From Dirofilaria immitis (taxonomy: Eukaryota > Nematoda > Chromadorea > Rhabditida > Onchocercidae), in NCBI GenBank assembly GCA_024305405.1, contig JAKNDB010000087.1, positions 1,240,001 to 1,304,000 on the forward strand: a stretch of 64,000 nucleotides of DNA, in the 5' to 3' direction. Both the position numbers and the translations under genes were made by a program. A model generated the notes under the pieces. It saw nothing but the letters and a program-made list of their open reading frames with translations, made no database searches and was not told where the DNA came from. Shown here piece by piece: positions 25,823 through 39,200 of this stretch. Positions within the stretch are counted from its first letter, which is position 1. Every line of letters starts with the position of its first letter.

Positions 25823-28122
25823 TTATGCTTATTGTTATAAATAAATAAAGTTTAATAAAATGTTCCTTCTTTGAAATGGATCTATTTTATCTTTTTATAT
25901 TTTTTTTGTTATCACATATATATATACTTCCCTTGTTGTTAATTGCTTGAAAGTATGTATATAAAATGATTAAACTGTGTATCGCATTCCTGATAATGTA
26001 TATATTACCTCAGGGAATATATATGTATAAGTGGTTTTCTCACTTATTTCAATTTGTTAACAAATATCGAAATTTAATTTGCAATTGTCACTTGCATCAC
26101 CAAAACAACTTTTATAAATAAATTTTCTTTCTATTCTATTTCAGAATAAAAATAAGATGGATAAATTTTCTATTCTATTTCAGAATAAAAATAAGATGGA
26201 TAAATTTTCTATTCTATCTCAGAATAAAAATAAGATGGATAAATTTTCTATTCTATTTCAGAATAAAAATAAGATGGATAAATTTTCTATTCTATTTCAG
26301 GATAAAAATAAGATGGATAAATTTATCTATTATATTAGATGGTGATCAATTGTCGAAGGGAATTTAGTGTTTTCAGGAATAAAGGAATGATAAAAGAAAT
26401 CTCTCTCTCTCTCTTTTTTTCTCCCTTTCTCTCTCTCTCTCTCTCGCTCTCTCTCTCTCTCTTTAATCCATAGAATTCCCTCAAGGTAAAAAAGAGCGAC
26501 AAATTGTAATTACCGGAGTTGATATAAGTAAGATAGGCAAATTATTACAGAACTGAATGAATTAATAGTTTTTTTAAATTGTTTTTTTTTGTTTCCAAAA
26601 TTAAGCATCATAGATTAATTGGTTTTAAATTATTTTAAATTAAAATTTTTTTAATCAAACATTGAAATTAATAGAAAATTATGGAAAGTAAATAATTTTG
26701 ATTTTTTTAACTAAAATTTTTTTGAAATTGATAATATTTGTTATCAATTTTCTGTTTCAAATAGTTTAGACTTTTTTTTGATTTATACAAAAATTTTATA
26801 AAATATTTTGTAATTTAAAATGAAATATTTTTTATATTTTAAAATTGATTTTTTATAATTTAAAAAATTTTTTTGAAATTGAAATTAAAAAAATCGAATA
26901 AAAATTTCAAAATTGTTAAAATTTAATTCATAAAAAAAAATGTAAATTTGCTTCTTTTTTAACTTATATTTTGTACTTTTAGAAAAATTAAATGCAAGAA
27001 ATTCGTTATCAGATTTTAATCAGAATTATAAAAAAATTTATGATTTTTTTCTCGTGCCAAAATAAAAATTTCTTATCCTTCTTATATGATATTTTATTTA
27101 AGAAACAAATGTTGCATACATCAATAATTTGGCTGTAAAATAAGGTTGAACTTTATAATTATTTTCGACCATAAAGCTTATCATACATGATTATAAAGAT
27201 CATCAATTATTCTTTCGTTCCTTGATCTTAATTTATATGTTTGAAGAAGAAAAGGAAATGTTATCTTTCAAAAAAAAAAAAAACGAAAGATTTTTTTGAC
27301 ATGAAAAATTCAATTTTGAAATAAATTTTTTGATGCAAAATTTTTTTTCAAACGAAAACAAAATAATGATTTTTTACTGAAAACGATGCATAATTCTCGA
27401 CAAAATGCTTTTTGATCTATGATATTTTAGATGAAACTAATTCTGTACTTATGAATTCTTTCAGACTGTTAATAATTTAATTTCAATTTTTTAGTGGAAA
27501 CAAAACGATGTGTAATTCTCGACAAAATGCTTTTTGATCTATGATATTTTAGATGAAACTAATTCTGTACTTAATGAATTCTTTCAGATTCTTCAAAGAA
27601 AAATTTGATGTATAACAAAAATATATGTAATTTTAGAAATTAACCATTATTTTTGTTATCGCAAAATTTTTTTAATAAAAATTCAAATTAATTGAATTAT
27701 TTGCTACCTGCAAATTTGAATTGCTCGATTGTGTGCAGCTGTTTCATTACCGGTAGCCTTGAGAAGAGATAATAATGGAAATGCAAAATTCAATGACCAT
27801 TCTTTTTCCATCTTAAAGCATATAATTAATAAAATAATACAAAAGATAATTAAATTTCTATTAGATTATAATTTAGAATATATTTCAATTTGAAAAGGTC
27901 AAAAGATCATCTTTTTAACAATGCAATTATTTTTATTTTCATTTCCAATCATCACATCGACAATCAATCAATTCTGTGTTATTAGAGATGAATCTATGAA
28001 AATCAAAAACGTACCTGTTGCATATGCGCATCCTTACATTTTAGCACACAATGCGGTACATGCCGGGCCACATTACGGTTTGGCAAAAGCAATATGAATG
28101 TTATTGTCAATTCAAGGATCAT
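23095..28122 (-). CDS. Secreted cysteine-rich protein, CPG4/GAS1-like (3' end unresolved)
   Basis: Five in-phase exons: 28015-28122, 27708-27811, 24557-24666, 23498-23639, 23095-23164. The first gives MILELTITFILLLPNRNVA, a signal-peptide-like start, then HVPHCVLKCKD. The following exons give FAFPLLSLLKATGNETAAHN (an N-glycosylation sequon is present), ECLAKCNKTNERKIIELGLL, PWKEIC, FPCWRLNINNLTSNC and FAECSIQNYGYHC. The spacing of about twelve cysteines and the PW and PCW blocks resemble the nematode chondroitin proteoglycan 4 domain, and more loosely GAS1/GDNF-receptor repeats. I cannot separate these families without a profile search. Donors (GTACGT, GTAGCA, GTATGA, GTTAGT, GTAAGA) and acceptors all keep the frame, which makes the exon chain solid even though introns reach about 3 kb. 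The continuation to 18.6 kb and beyond is uncertain. Confidence 0.65.
23647..23684. repeat. (TTTA)n microsatellite
   Basis: About nine TTTA units immediately upstream (on the minus strand) of the exon at 23498-23639. It supplies the long pyrimidine-rich tract of that intron. Confidence 0.85.
24823..24869. repeat. Inverted repeat / hairpin, 21-bp arms
   Basis: AAAAAGTAATTAATTTTGAGG (24823-24843, 21 bases) pairs with 24849-24869 with one mismatch across a 5-base loop. It lies in a long intron of the CPG4-like gene. Confidence 0.75.
25713..25822. repeat. (CA)n compound microsatellite
   Basis: About 110 bases of CACACA interrupted at regular intervals by TA, giving a higher-order CACACACATA pattern. 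Confidence 0.95.
26117..26342. repeat. 39-bp tandem repeat, about 5 copies
   Basis: The unit combines AATTTTCTATTCTATTTCAG and AATAAAAATAAGATGGATA and repeats at 39 bases with very few differences. Because 39 is divisible by three, one frame stays open (MDKFSILFQNKNK repeated). It sits in an intron with no splice or start context, so I treat it as non-coding. The near-identity of the copies indicates recent expansion. Confidence 0.9.
26399..26462. repeat. (CT)n microsatellite
   Basis: About 64 bases of CT/TC with a few T and C runs, just downstream of the 39-bp array. Confidence 0.9.
27384..27590. repeat. Direct duplication of about 85 bp
   Basis: The block starting ACGATG(C/T)(A/G)TAATTCTCGACAAAA at 27384 recurs at 27505 and runs to GAATTCTTTCAGA in both copies, 121 bases apart, with few differences. 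No coding is seen. It lies in the intron between exons 27708-27811 and 24557-24666. Confidence 0.85.
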
Positions 28123-31100
28123 TTTTAGATTAGAATCTTTTTTTTTTTTTTTGTTTAATTTTAACAAATTTCACAGAAGAGTCTGAATAATTAATTGTTG
28201 ATAAATTATACATTAATAATAATGATATGTAAAAGTAATTTATTGAAATGATGCAGATAATAATAATAATAATGATAATAATAATAATGATAATAACATA
28301 TGATAATAATAATAGCTGTTGTTAAAATTATCAGTAAAAATGAATGAAAGAATATGCTACTCCATGAATCCTATAATTCTTAGTTAATATTTAAAATCTA
28401 TGAAGCATCGATTTTAAAACTTTCTGAATACAAAATATTTGATGAATTTTTTTTTTTAGCAAAATATTGATAAATGATAATTTCAATAAGAATCATTTCG
28501 ATGAATTTTCTGAACGAATGTATTGATAAATGATAATGATGTTAATAATTATAGATAACAATTAAACGTTAAGTATGAAATATTTAACAAACATTTTTGA
28601 AATATTACGATCTTAAAATTTTTATCCCTTATTTCATTTTGGCGAATAAACATTTCATCCCTTGGGAAATTCAAATATGGTAATTGATTTTAGACAAATT
28701 CTCTAAATATATCAATATACATATATGTATAGCATTAGAAATTCATTCTTTAATAAAATATTATTTTACAGGTAAGATCTTGAGGTAAATATTGTTGGTC
28801 GAAAGTTTTTGAGAATTACAATATTCGAGAATTTGTATGAAGGATTCTAAAGTTTTTGATTGAAACATTTTTTTGTCTCAAATAAAACTTTAATTTCAAC
28901 CTTATTTATAATTTACATTTGTTTTTTAATTTAAGAATTATTAAATTATTAAATATTATAAATAATTTATTTATAATATATTCGTATATTCTAATTTTAA
29001 GAATATATGTAAAATTTTTGAATTTTTAAAAATTTCATATTAACTAATAATAATCGTTAGTCGATCAGAAGTTTATAATTAAAAATGATAAAATATCTTC
29101 TCGCTATCATATTATCAGTTATTTTAATCAAATTATTTAGAGAATTTTATCCTATAAATAAGCAATATTTGATAATAAATATTTATTCATACTAAATAAT
29201 AATCATTTCTTAAAGTTTTAATTTTTAAGTATAATTAAAAATTTGGTATTTCTTTCTTTTATAAAGTTGTAATAGAAAGTAAACAAATAAAATAATATAT
29301 ATGAATAAACAATAAATAAAATAAACAAATTACTGAATAAATAATAAACAAAATAATAATTGATAAATTAAACGAAATAATTATGATAATGAATGCATGA
29401 ATAATTTATGATAAATAATAAATATATTAAATTAATTGATGAATAAATTTAAAATTCAGAAAATAAAAATGATTTATCACAATTTATGAAATGATATCAA
29501 TATTCTTGATAATATGAGTATGAAATATAATAGGCGTATATAAGAGAAGATGAATATTTATTTATTTAAGCCTTACGAGAAAGAGAAAAGATATTGGAAG
29601 AGCCTAAGTCTCATTGTAGTTATAAGAAAGCCAAAAGAGCCTGCCTTTGAAAATGATATGCATTTTTATTTAATCTTATCTTATCGAATTTAAAAAAAAA
29701 AAAAAAGTTATCCTTCAAAAATTTATACATCAACTAAGTAAGGAAATAATTACAAACAAATAATAATTAAATATTATTCAAAATCAATAATTAATAAAAA
29801 AGAAAATCTAAAATAAATCAATGAAACGTTTATCATTCGAGATTGCAAAAAAAAAAAAACCAATGTTTTATCATTTAAAATCAAAAATGGGTTCTAGGTT
29901 CTTGATATTAATCTAATAAATAGATCTATTAAGAAGATAAATATTTAAATTTAAGATTAATTTTAAAATCATAAATATAACAGATAAGAATAAAAATGTT
30001 GCATTGGAAAATTAAGCAATGATTAGTTTAAATAAGATCTTATTAAAGTATCGAGAATGATGCAAAATTATCAGCTTATTAGTGATAAGAAAATTTCTTG
30101 CTAAAAAATAAATAATTTATAATAATTTTTGAATAGTGTGAATTTCGAATGAAAGAACGATTGAAATTGAAAGTTTTTTTAAAAGAAATATACGTTGAAA
30201 CTTAATTGAAAGTAAATAAAATTTGAAAGATAAAAATTAATTACAAAAAAATTTATTCAGCAATTTTTCATTCATTTCGAGAATGAGAATATATTAAAAT
30301 TGTTGTTGAATAAAGAAGACAAATAATTATATGTTATAATGAAGAAAGTTTTAGTGTTATATATTATTAGCATCTAATTAGTTGTTAAATGAGTCAAATT
30401 AAAATAATATTTATTTAAGATTCAAATTCCTAAATTTCGATTTTATTATTTAGGAATTCATCGAATGATTATATTTAAGATAAGTTCATCTGTCTTCTTC
30501 GTGATTATATCTTTTATTATTGTTTTCTTTTGTTGCTAATAATTGATAAATATCATTTATCAGTTTCAAATAACAACTTTTAACTTTTTAAATTATTTAT
30601 AAATAAATAATATTTATCAGAATTTATTTTATTGTTTTGCATATTGAAAATTTAAGAAATTAAAATGCTCATATGATTATTTTGATTTGAATGAGTAAAG
30701 TATTAGATCAAAAATTTTAGAAACACTGATGATTATAAAGATGGATAATAATCATTGAACTAATTTAAAATTCCAACTTATTCGTTATCCTAATACTGTA
30801 AACTTTCTGATAATAGTTCGATTACACATTTAAATACTGTAATATTTGTTATCAGCAGTTTATTCTTTGTAGTTTTTGTTATCAGTAGTTTATTCTATCT
30901 AGAAATTTGCAAAGCATCAACAGAATACTTTTAATTTGTAAGCTTTTTATACTTATATTCTTATTTTATAAATTCAATTTTTTTATTTCCTTCTTATCTG
31001 ATAAACAGTCGATTATCAATTAGAGGTTTTAATATTTCCTTTCAAATTGCCAAATTGATAATAAATTTGTACAAAATGATTTATCATTGTGCATATGATA

Positions 31101-32225
31101 AATATTAATCGAAATATTGATTATTTAAAAACAAACATATCTCTTAATAATTTCAATTTAATTTCAAATAAAACAATTTTTGATTCGATCAATTGATTTT
31201 ATATTTTTAGATTTACTTTCTACATTGTTCTATCATTAATCTAATCTTTCAATATCAGATAATTCATTTCGAATAAAAACAAAAAAATAGGTAAAAATTT
31301 CATCAAAATATTTAGCATTTTTAAAATGATTAAAATGGCAGCAATCAATAATTGCTTTTTTTATTGATCGATATTTTTTCCTAACATTAAATTTATTTTT
31401 TTATCTGACAGTTTAGCATTATTGATTGTTTAAAATTGAAAGTATTAAAATTTTTATTCAATAAGTTTTTCACTATAAAGTTGTTTTTAATAAAGATATT
31501 CCAAATCTTTAATTTTATATAAATTTCGGTCTTATCTGGAAATTCTGGTAGAAATAATAATGTATGGTATTTACACTATCGGGATTGTTTATTGTAGTTG
31601 AATATGACATTCACAACCATTAAAAATACAGTATACTAGGTTGGACGTTGACTTTTCATAATGGGTGCGTATTTTAGAATTGAACCGTGTTTCGGTACGC
31701 TTCCGGAATGTTAATGTAGCATATGTGAAATTTAATTTTTGGAGATTTGTGTTAATTGATCCAGAAATTCTTAAGAAGTAATTGAATTCTTATGAAGATT
31801 TACTAGCTTGGTGAAATAGTTCGTCTTGATTTTTTAATCCTTCTGGGAGCATTTTTCGGGATGATCGGTTTTAAACTTTACGTTTCCTGAAAAAGTTTCC
31901 GTTAAGCAAGCCGGAAAGATATTAAAAGTTAACAGTGTTAGAGATATAGAAATATTTTTTTTTATTAAAAAGAAAGGACGAGACAAAATTAATTGCTTTT
32001 GATTTTTTGAAATTTGTGTAATCCATATATATAAATTGATAAATATTTGAAAATTTTTAAAATTTTAAGCTTCCTGTTTTGGGCAGTTTTAGATTTTTTA
32101 GTATTTCGGTATACGGTTCTGTGTATCAATGCTGATACGCCGTCTTGTTGATTGCTTTGGCTATATGGGATATGATTATTTGGCGTCCCGTGCCTTCAGT
32201 AAAGGTAAAATCCTGAAATGTTGCA
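28123..32225. other. Intergenic, AT-rich, no gene recognised
   Basis: Holds an AATAATGAT-type microsatellite (28258-28310) and long A/T-rich sequence. No open frame with recognisable content was found. The part after about 31.6 kb is less AT-rich and is probably the 5' region of the dUTPase gene downstream. Confidence 0.6.
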
Positions 32226-32226
32226 T

Positions 32227-32300
32227 AAATACGACAGATGGATTAACTGCGAAACTGCGACATAGCGAAATACGACAGGTGGAATAACTGCGAAACTGCA
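32227..32300. repeat. 41-bp direct repeat, two copies, upstream of dUTPase
   Basis: AAATACGACAG(A/G)TGGA followed by TAACTGCGAAACTGC occurs at 32227 and 32268. It lies 70-145 bases upstream of the dUTPase ATG, in a relatively GC-rich stretch that may be promoter or outron. Confidence 0.7.
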
Positions 32301-32360
32301 ATCTTGGCATTAGAGAAATTTGAGCTGACCTTCTTTTTATTTGAGACTTTCTTGGGTTTG

Positions 32361-32363
32361 CAG
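32361..32363 (+). promoter_or_regulatory. Probable trans-splice acceptor of the dUTPase gene
   Basis: cttgggtttgcag ends at 32363, eight bases before the ATG at 32372. A leader this short favours spliced-leader addition. Confidence 0.5.
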
Positions 32364-32371
32364 GATTTGCT

Positions 32372-33552
32372 ATGTCGGAAAGTAGTGATATGATAATGTC
32401 ACTTGAGAATATGTTAGAGGAGGCAGAAAACCCAATATCAACAAAAAAACAGAAAATGGATATTATTCTGGCTGTAAAAGCTTTAATTCCAGAAGTAATA
32501 TCTCTCAAATCTAATTTTTTGGTTCATTTGTGTTATTCAGTACTAATAACGATCTTTCAATTATGTAATTTTGATTGTAATAAAAGATTTTGGTCTGCTA
32601 GAATGTAATACATTAATTTTATTAGTTTTCTCTGAATCCATGATGCTTAGAAATTGTTTTCTAAACTAACTATTAACGTTCCTAAAGACATTTTAACTTC
32701 AAACATGATGTAAGAAATCGCTAAACAGAGTAATTAAGTAACCATCAAATTCTTAATTATGCAAATGTGCAATCTTGGGTAGACAAAAGACTATTTAATT
32801 AAAGGATGGATTTAAAATTCTGAATTAGTCGAATTTCATATTCATATAGCATATCATAATTTCAGATTATTTCTTCCATAGAAACAGAGAAGAAACGTAT
32901 TTATTTCAAGAAGTTATCGGAAAATGCCCATATTCCAACTTACGGATCAGAATGGGCAGCTGGAGCTGATCTGTACAGTGCTTATGATTGTGTGGTACCC
33001 GCAAAAGGTGCTTATTATTTTATATATTTTTAGTTTGGAGTTAAAAAATTGATCATTATCATTGATGCTAATATTTTTTAAACTAATTTTGGTACATCAT
33101 AATTATTTTCAAAATACATTCCATTTTATAGATAAAGCTTCTGTTGGGACAGATCTACAAGTTCAAATTCCACGAGGTTATTATGGTAGAATAGCGCCAC
33201 GTTCAGGTCTTGCTGCAAAAAAATTCATTGATGTAGGTGCTGGAGTCGTTGATTCAGATTACAGAGGTCATCTCAGCATAGTGCTTTTCAATTTTGGCAC
33301 TGAAGATTTCCAAGTAAGTTTGCGAAGGTAATTATTGAGGAGAAAACGGATGATTTTTCAATAATTTATGTTATGCAGCCTAAGGTAATGCAATATTATT
33401 TTAAATAATGAAAATAGAAATTTCTAGGTGAAAAAGGCGATCGAATAGCTCAGTTCATCTGTGAGAAAATTTCGCATTGTGAATTCGTCGAAGTTAAATC
33501 GTTAGAAAAAAGTGAACGTGATGCAGATGGATTTGGTTCAACAGGTGTTTAG
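32372..33552 (+). CDS. dut-1: dUTPase (deoxyuridine 5'-triphosphate nucleotidohydrolase)
   Basis: Hydrolyses dUTP to dUMP and pyrophosphate, keeping uracil out of DNA and feeding thymidylate synthesis. It acts as a homotrimer. Four exons, 32372-32494, 32866-33007, 33132-33313 and 33428-33552, give about 190 residues. All five family motifs are visible: AGADLYSA (1), PRSGLAAK (2), [17 protein letters not shown] (3, with the catalytic Asp and the Tyr of the uracil pocket), KGDRIAQFI (4) and DADGFGSTG (5, the flexible C-terminal arm). A 45-residue Ser/Glu/Met-rich N-terminus precedes the domain. Exon 4 as written reads to a stop after seven codons. One extra A in the run 33431-33435 restores motif 4 and motif 5 up to the TAG at 33552, so the defect is most likely in the assembly. 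Confidence 0.95.
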
Positions 33553-36277
33553 AATTTTTAAAAAATCGAATTCTTGTTCATATACTGAATTATTAATTTC
33601 ATCATATTATTTCTTTAAATGTTAAACTCCAGTTTGTTGTATTTTGTCAAACAGTGGTCGCCTGTTTTAAATGCATTTTCAAATATCTTCGTGTCTTTAT
33701 GTCTCCATTTTGTTTTTGTTGTCAATTAGTTTTTTACTTTTTTCGATTTTAGGAATTACTTCTACAGGGAATTACTTCTTAATTCTACTCTTATTTTTGC
33801 TTTTAATCACCAAACGCTATTTATTTAGGGTTATGTTATGAATGATAATTCTTCAATAGAAGTTTCACGAATAAGAATGGCTTTGCGAATCTTATTTTGT
33901 TCTTAAGATTCAACTACATTTTATGATCTCATTATATACTCCTGCATAATTGGCTCTTTTGAAAGAGGCAGGTGTGATGCTTTTGAAATATTTAATTTGT
34001 TGTCTTGGCAACTTATTTACCTATGCTAGTTTGCACCTACTGTTTTTTTTGCATGTTATATTTCTCTTTGTAATCTTTTATCAAAGCATAAAAGTGAAAT
34101 GTTTTTAGAATTTATTGATTATTACGAATAAATGCAAGTCATTTGAAGAAGAGTTTAGAAAATGAAGTCAAATTTATTATATTGATATTATTACGCTGAC
34201 TATTTCTTCTTTTTCTATTCTTTTATTGAGAATCGAGAATGTTCTCAATTCAATTGCTTTTGCATAGTTGAAATCGGTAAACGCAAGTTCGTGCATCAAT
34301 AAATTTTGCTTTTTCACTTCTAAGTAAACGTTAGCTAACAGATTGTTAAATGATCTGATAATTTTAATCATTGTAACATAAATACAGCTCTCACTTCGGG
34401 ATACTATAGTAGTTTGATATACTTTAATGTAATTTTTATGGCATCATGAAGAGATACAAATTTGATATATATGTTCATGCTAATTCATTCCTCAGATATT
34501 TATGTTCATGCTAATTCATCCCATCTTAATTTAATCAATCAATATGTCATCTGTGATTATAGTGAAAAATTATTGAAGTAGAAAAGTGCATTTATTTAAA
34601 ATGTCTCAATGTATGTTTAAAAAAAAATTTTTTTATAAAACTTATTTTAATCCATGCAAATGGACTATCATATGCGCTTATATGCATAATGTACTGTATT
34701 TTACATCAATTAATATTCAAATATAATTATCATCTAATTTTTACTGTTTATCATATATTGATTATCACAAATATGCTTTCTTAATCATCCCTTTAGAAAA
34801 ACCTAAATATTTTATGAAATTTTTGCCATTATCAAATAATGAAAAGTTTATTGGAGGAAAAAAAAATAAAAGGAAAAAATGAATAAAATTGTAATGTGAA
34901 TATATCTTTGTTATTATCATTTATCAATTTTTGCTTTTGTTAAAATGTTTAAATCTTTTTTTTAAATTATTTTAAATTTGAACAATTAGTTTCATTTATC
35001 AAACATAAACAATAATAATTCAAATAACTCATTACTGTAATTGATTTGCGCCAAATAAAATGTTTGATATTTCAATCAATTATTAATTTTTAATAACATA
35101 TTGGAATATTTTTTATCTAAAACTTTTACCAAATACAATTACTAAATTGTATTTGGTAAAAATTTTAAAAAATAAAGTGAATATATTATGGAAGGAAGTA
35201 AAAATTTTCAAAAATAAATAAATTACTGATAAATGTCCGAAATATCAAATTATAAGTTATGAAGGAATCAATCATGTGTTAAAAAAATTTTTTTTTCCTT
35301 ATCCTTATCTTTTATTATTTTCATTCATTCCGGAAATTCTTCAATTTTTCTGGCAAAAATTCCGAACAAAAAAATATATCATTTTTATAATTTTAGATGA
35401 AATTTTTGAAGAAAAAAACGGAAATATTTTAAACGAAAGAATTGATTTATTATTTAAATTTTAATTAAACATATTTCAAAATGTAAAGTTTAAACAAAAA
35501 AAAAAAAAAGAAAATTCATTCATTTTTATCAAATGTAAAATGAGCAAATTAAAATAAATAAAATTCATTGCAAACTTTTTCCTTTCTCTTATCTTTTGCT
35601 TTTTAATTTATCAATAATAGATCAAATATATTAAAAAATGATTTTTTAAATAAAACTAAAAATAATTTATTAGAAAAAAAAAAGGAAAATGAGAAACAAA
35701 AAAATAAGCAAAATTTTTTTTTATTTAAAATTTTTATTCATTTTTAAATACTAAATGAATTTTAGTATCGAATTTATTCGAATGATATTTTTTTTAAATC
35801 AAAAATATTTTAATTTTAATTTTATTTTTAAGCATTGATAAAAGAAAATTTTTTTATTGGAATTTATTTAAATTCTTCTTATCGTTCTTTCTTCTTTTCC
35901 AACAATATATTGCGAGGAGAAGAAAAAAAAGGAAATTAAAGAAAGAATTTGCGTGCTTTAAATATTTATAATTTATTTATCCATACAATCTAATATCTTT
36001 AACAAATTTATTTTCTTCACATTTCTTCTCTAATAAATTTCATGCTATCTTAATAAACAAATATATTTATCATTTCTCGAATGGAATGCTTATTTATAAG
36101 GATAACGCATTGATATATCGTTATGCTGTTGATCCGTAATCAATTATCATTGTTCTGTTCCATTGTAATTTCTTATAGTTGCTAATAATTTTGTAAATTG
36201 GTATGAATGATTAAAATTAACTTTCCAGATATTATTATTAAAATTATTGATCGAGATCAATTTAGTTATTCGATAAA
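33553..36277. other. Intergenic, no gene recognised
   Basis: AT-rich sequence between dUTPase and the doublecortin gene. It contains a short direct repeat (ATGTTCATGCTAATTCAT twice near 34470 and 34503) and a strong 17-bp hairpin at 35124-35161. The open frames at 34177-34371 and 35276-35464 show no family signal. Confidence 0.6.
35124..35161. repeat. Perfect 17-bp hairpin with 4-base loop
   Basis: TTTTACCAAATACAATT (35124-35140) is exactly complementary to 35145-35161 across the loop ACTA. No poly-T tract or gene end is adjacent, so a terminator role is unlikely. A cruciform or small fold-back insertion is the simplest reading. Confidence 0.85.
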
Positions 36278-39200
36278 ATGGATATGATAATGAAGAAAGA
36301 TTCTAAAAGCTCACAACGTATTATTAATAAAGTTTCTAGCAATTCAATAAAATCAACAAAAGTTTGAATTTCTTTATTCCTATTAAATTATTTGTTTGTT
36401 TATTTACTTAATGAATCAAATAAAATTATCAATGGGAATATATATGATAAAAAGTTAAATGAAATTAATAATATTAATTCGATAAAATGTTTATAAATAT
36501 TGCCAATATCAAATTTTAAATTTATTTTACGTATGCTACAAATAGCGCTAATTTTAAACGTAAATTTTTTATTTTCTTCAATTTCACGTAATTTTTATTT
36601 ACGAAATATTCTTGATGATCTCGAAAAATTACATAATAATATCATAAATTATGCACAAATTCGAGAAATTATGGTACAAGATTTTTCCATGCTTATATAT
36701 ATTCTTAACTATTTCATTTTCCCTTCTATTCAAAGTTAATTCATACTTTTCTTTTTTAGAAACAAGTTAGATCATCTCGTCAAGAATTACAAAATACAGC
36801 ACCTCGTCGAAAATCACAAAATATATTATCTCGTCAAAAGTCAGAAACTATAGTACCTCGTCGAGAGTTGCAAAATACATCGTCTCGTCGAAAGTCAGAA
36901 GTTACAGCACCTCATCAAGAATCTGTTGTATCTCGTCGAGAGTCACAAAATACATTGTCTCGTCAAAAGTTAGAAACTATAGCACCTCGTCGAGAATCAC
37001 AAAATACATTATCTCGTCGAAAGTCAGAAGTTACAGAATCTCGTCAAGAATCTGCAGAAACAGTGGTTTCCAAAAAAGGGTAAAAATTTATAAAAATGGT
37101 GACGATTCGTTCGAAGGACTTGAAGTAAGATTTTTTCTTTTAAATAAAATTTATAGATTTTGAATTAATAAAAGTTTTTTAAAGCATTATTTGTTTGTAT
37201 AAATCTTACATGAATACTTATTTCGAAAATCTTTTGAAAAAATGCAAAATTAAAATTCTGAAATGATAATTATGTCTGATAAGTAATTCTCCGATTAATT
37301 CTATAATTCTTTCAAGAAATATTCAAAAATAATTCTTGCAAATAGTATTAAATTAATAATTATTTCTATTAGTTCATCATCGATATGGATCAATTTAAAA
37401 ATATGCAAACATTTTTGGATGTTATAAATGAAAAAATTGATCTAACAAATGGTGCCAACAAATTATATACATTAAGCGGAGAACTTATTCAATCGATGGA
37501 TGAAATAGATGATGATAAGGTTTTTTTGCTATATAAAAAAAAACTTTAGAATTTAAGTTTGAAATTGTTAGAATTGTATGATTTAATTTAATTGCGATAA
37601 TCTTAAATTACGATTTAATTAATTACGATAATCTTAAATTACGATTTAATTAGTTACGATATTATGTGCTACTATTATCAAAATTTTAATGTTTTTAACT
37701 TCCATTTGTTTCGCCATCAGTTATTGAGAATATTTTCGAGTTTATCTTTAACCTCATCACTAAGGGATATGAAAAACTTCTATCAAATATTGATCGATTT
37801 TTAATATACCAATGATCCTAATTAAATAATCAAATTAAATTAAATCATACAATTTCTCGAGAAAGTACTTTTCCTTTCTCGAATTCTATTCTCAAAATTA
37901 AAAATATCTAAAAGTTTTTTTTTATTTTTATTTTAGGAATATGTAGCGGCAGCGAATATTTTCACTCCACTTTTATATGGACAAACGAAATTTATAACAT
38001 CTGATACTGAAATGTTAAATAAGGATTCTGAACCAAAAGATTCTGAACCAGAGGTTATCTTTTTATTGCTTGATAATCATAAAAATAAATTGTTCAATAT
38101 CAAGCATTACGAAATAAATAAGATGAAGGAATTTGTAATTTCAAGATAGCTATCGTAAAATGATTATATTCAAAATTAATTATTAAATTTCAAATTCAAT
38201 TATTATATATTTGAAAAAGTGAATTATTCCTATATATTGAATAGTAATAGTCTTATTGATTAGAAGAAATAATTTTTTCAAGTCAACGAAACTAATGTCA
38301 TTACGAATCTCGAGAAGTGTTGATTCGAAAAAGGATAAGTGTATGCCGGAGAAGGAAAGTAAATCAAGTGCACCAACAGAAACCAAGGTTATTTGTTTAT
38401 TCTATTGAAATTATCTCTTTGCATTAATTAATTTTAAATTATTCCTAATATTTTTTTTACCTCTTGATTTATAAAAAAAATAGTAACCTGAAATTAAATT
38501 AGGTTAAGTTTATTTATCATTTTAGCTATCAGTTGAGAATATTTCACCAAAAAATAAGAAAACGAAAGCAAAAAGGTAAGATTTTATAGAACAATTCTTT
38601 GAATTATAATTTATTGAATTTTTCTTTCAATTTAATTATGAAATTATTTGACAAATATTTTTTCATATAAAAACTTTTTTAATCTAATTAATAGATAACA
38701 TTTTCTAACCATATGATTATAAAGAATATTTAAATTAACCTTTAATATCATCACATATCTTTTAGTTCATATAGATTTAATTTTCTTATCAATGAATTAT
38801 CAGTCTTATATTCCTCGATATCTTTTTTTTTAAAAATAATATAAACGATATCAAATTTCTAAATTAAGCTAAATTTGAATTTGCTACTTATTATCATATT
38901 CTTTTCACTAATTTCTTTAGCTATCATAAAATGCTTGTTATATTTCAAAATTTTTTCTTATCATTTTTCTAACAATTTGATAATATTTTTAAATTTCTTA
39001 ACATATCAACGTCATTTGATCAATGATTATTTTTAGCGTAGCAAAGAAGAATAGTGTAGCTGCGAATACGGTCAGCAATTTATCGCAATTTAAAAAAACA
39101 GTAGCGAAATTTACTTCCTCTTCTTCTACACCATCATCATCGTTAGCCGCAAGAAATCGATCAAAAACGCCAAAATTGACCGGTAAGTTAAAATTTGATA

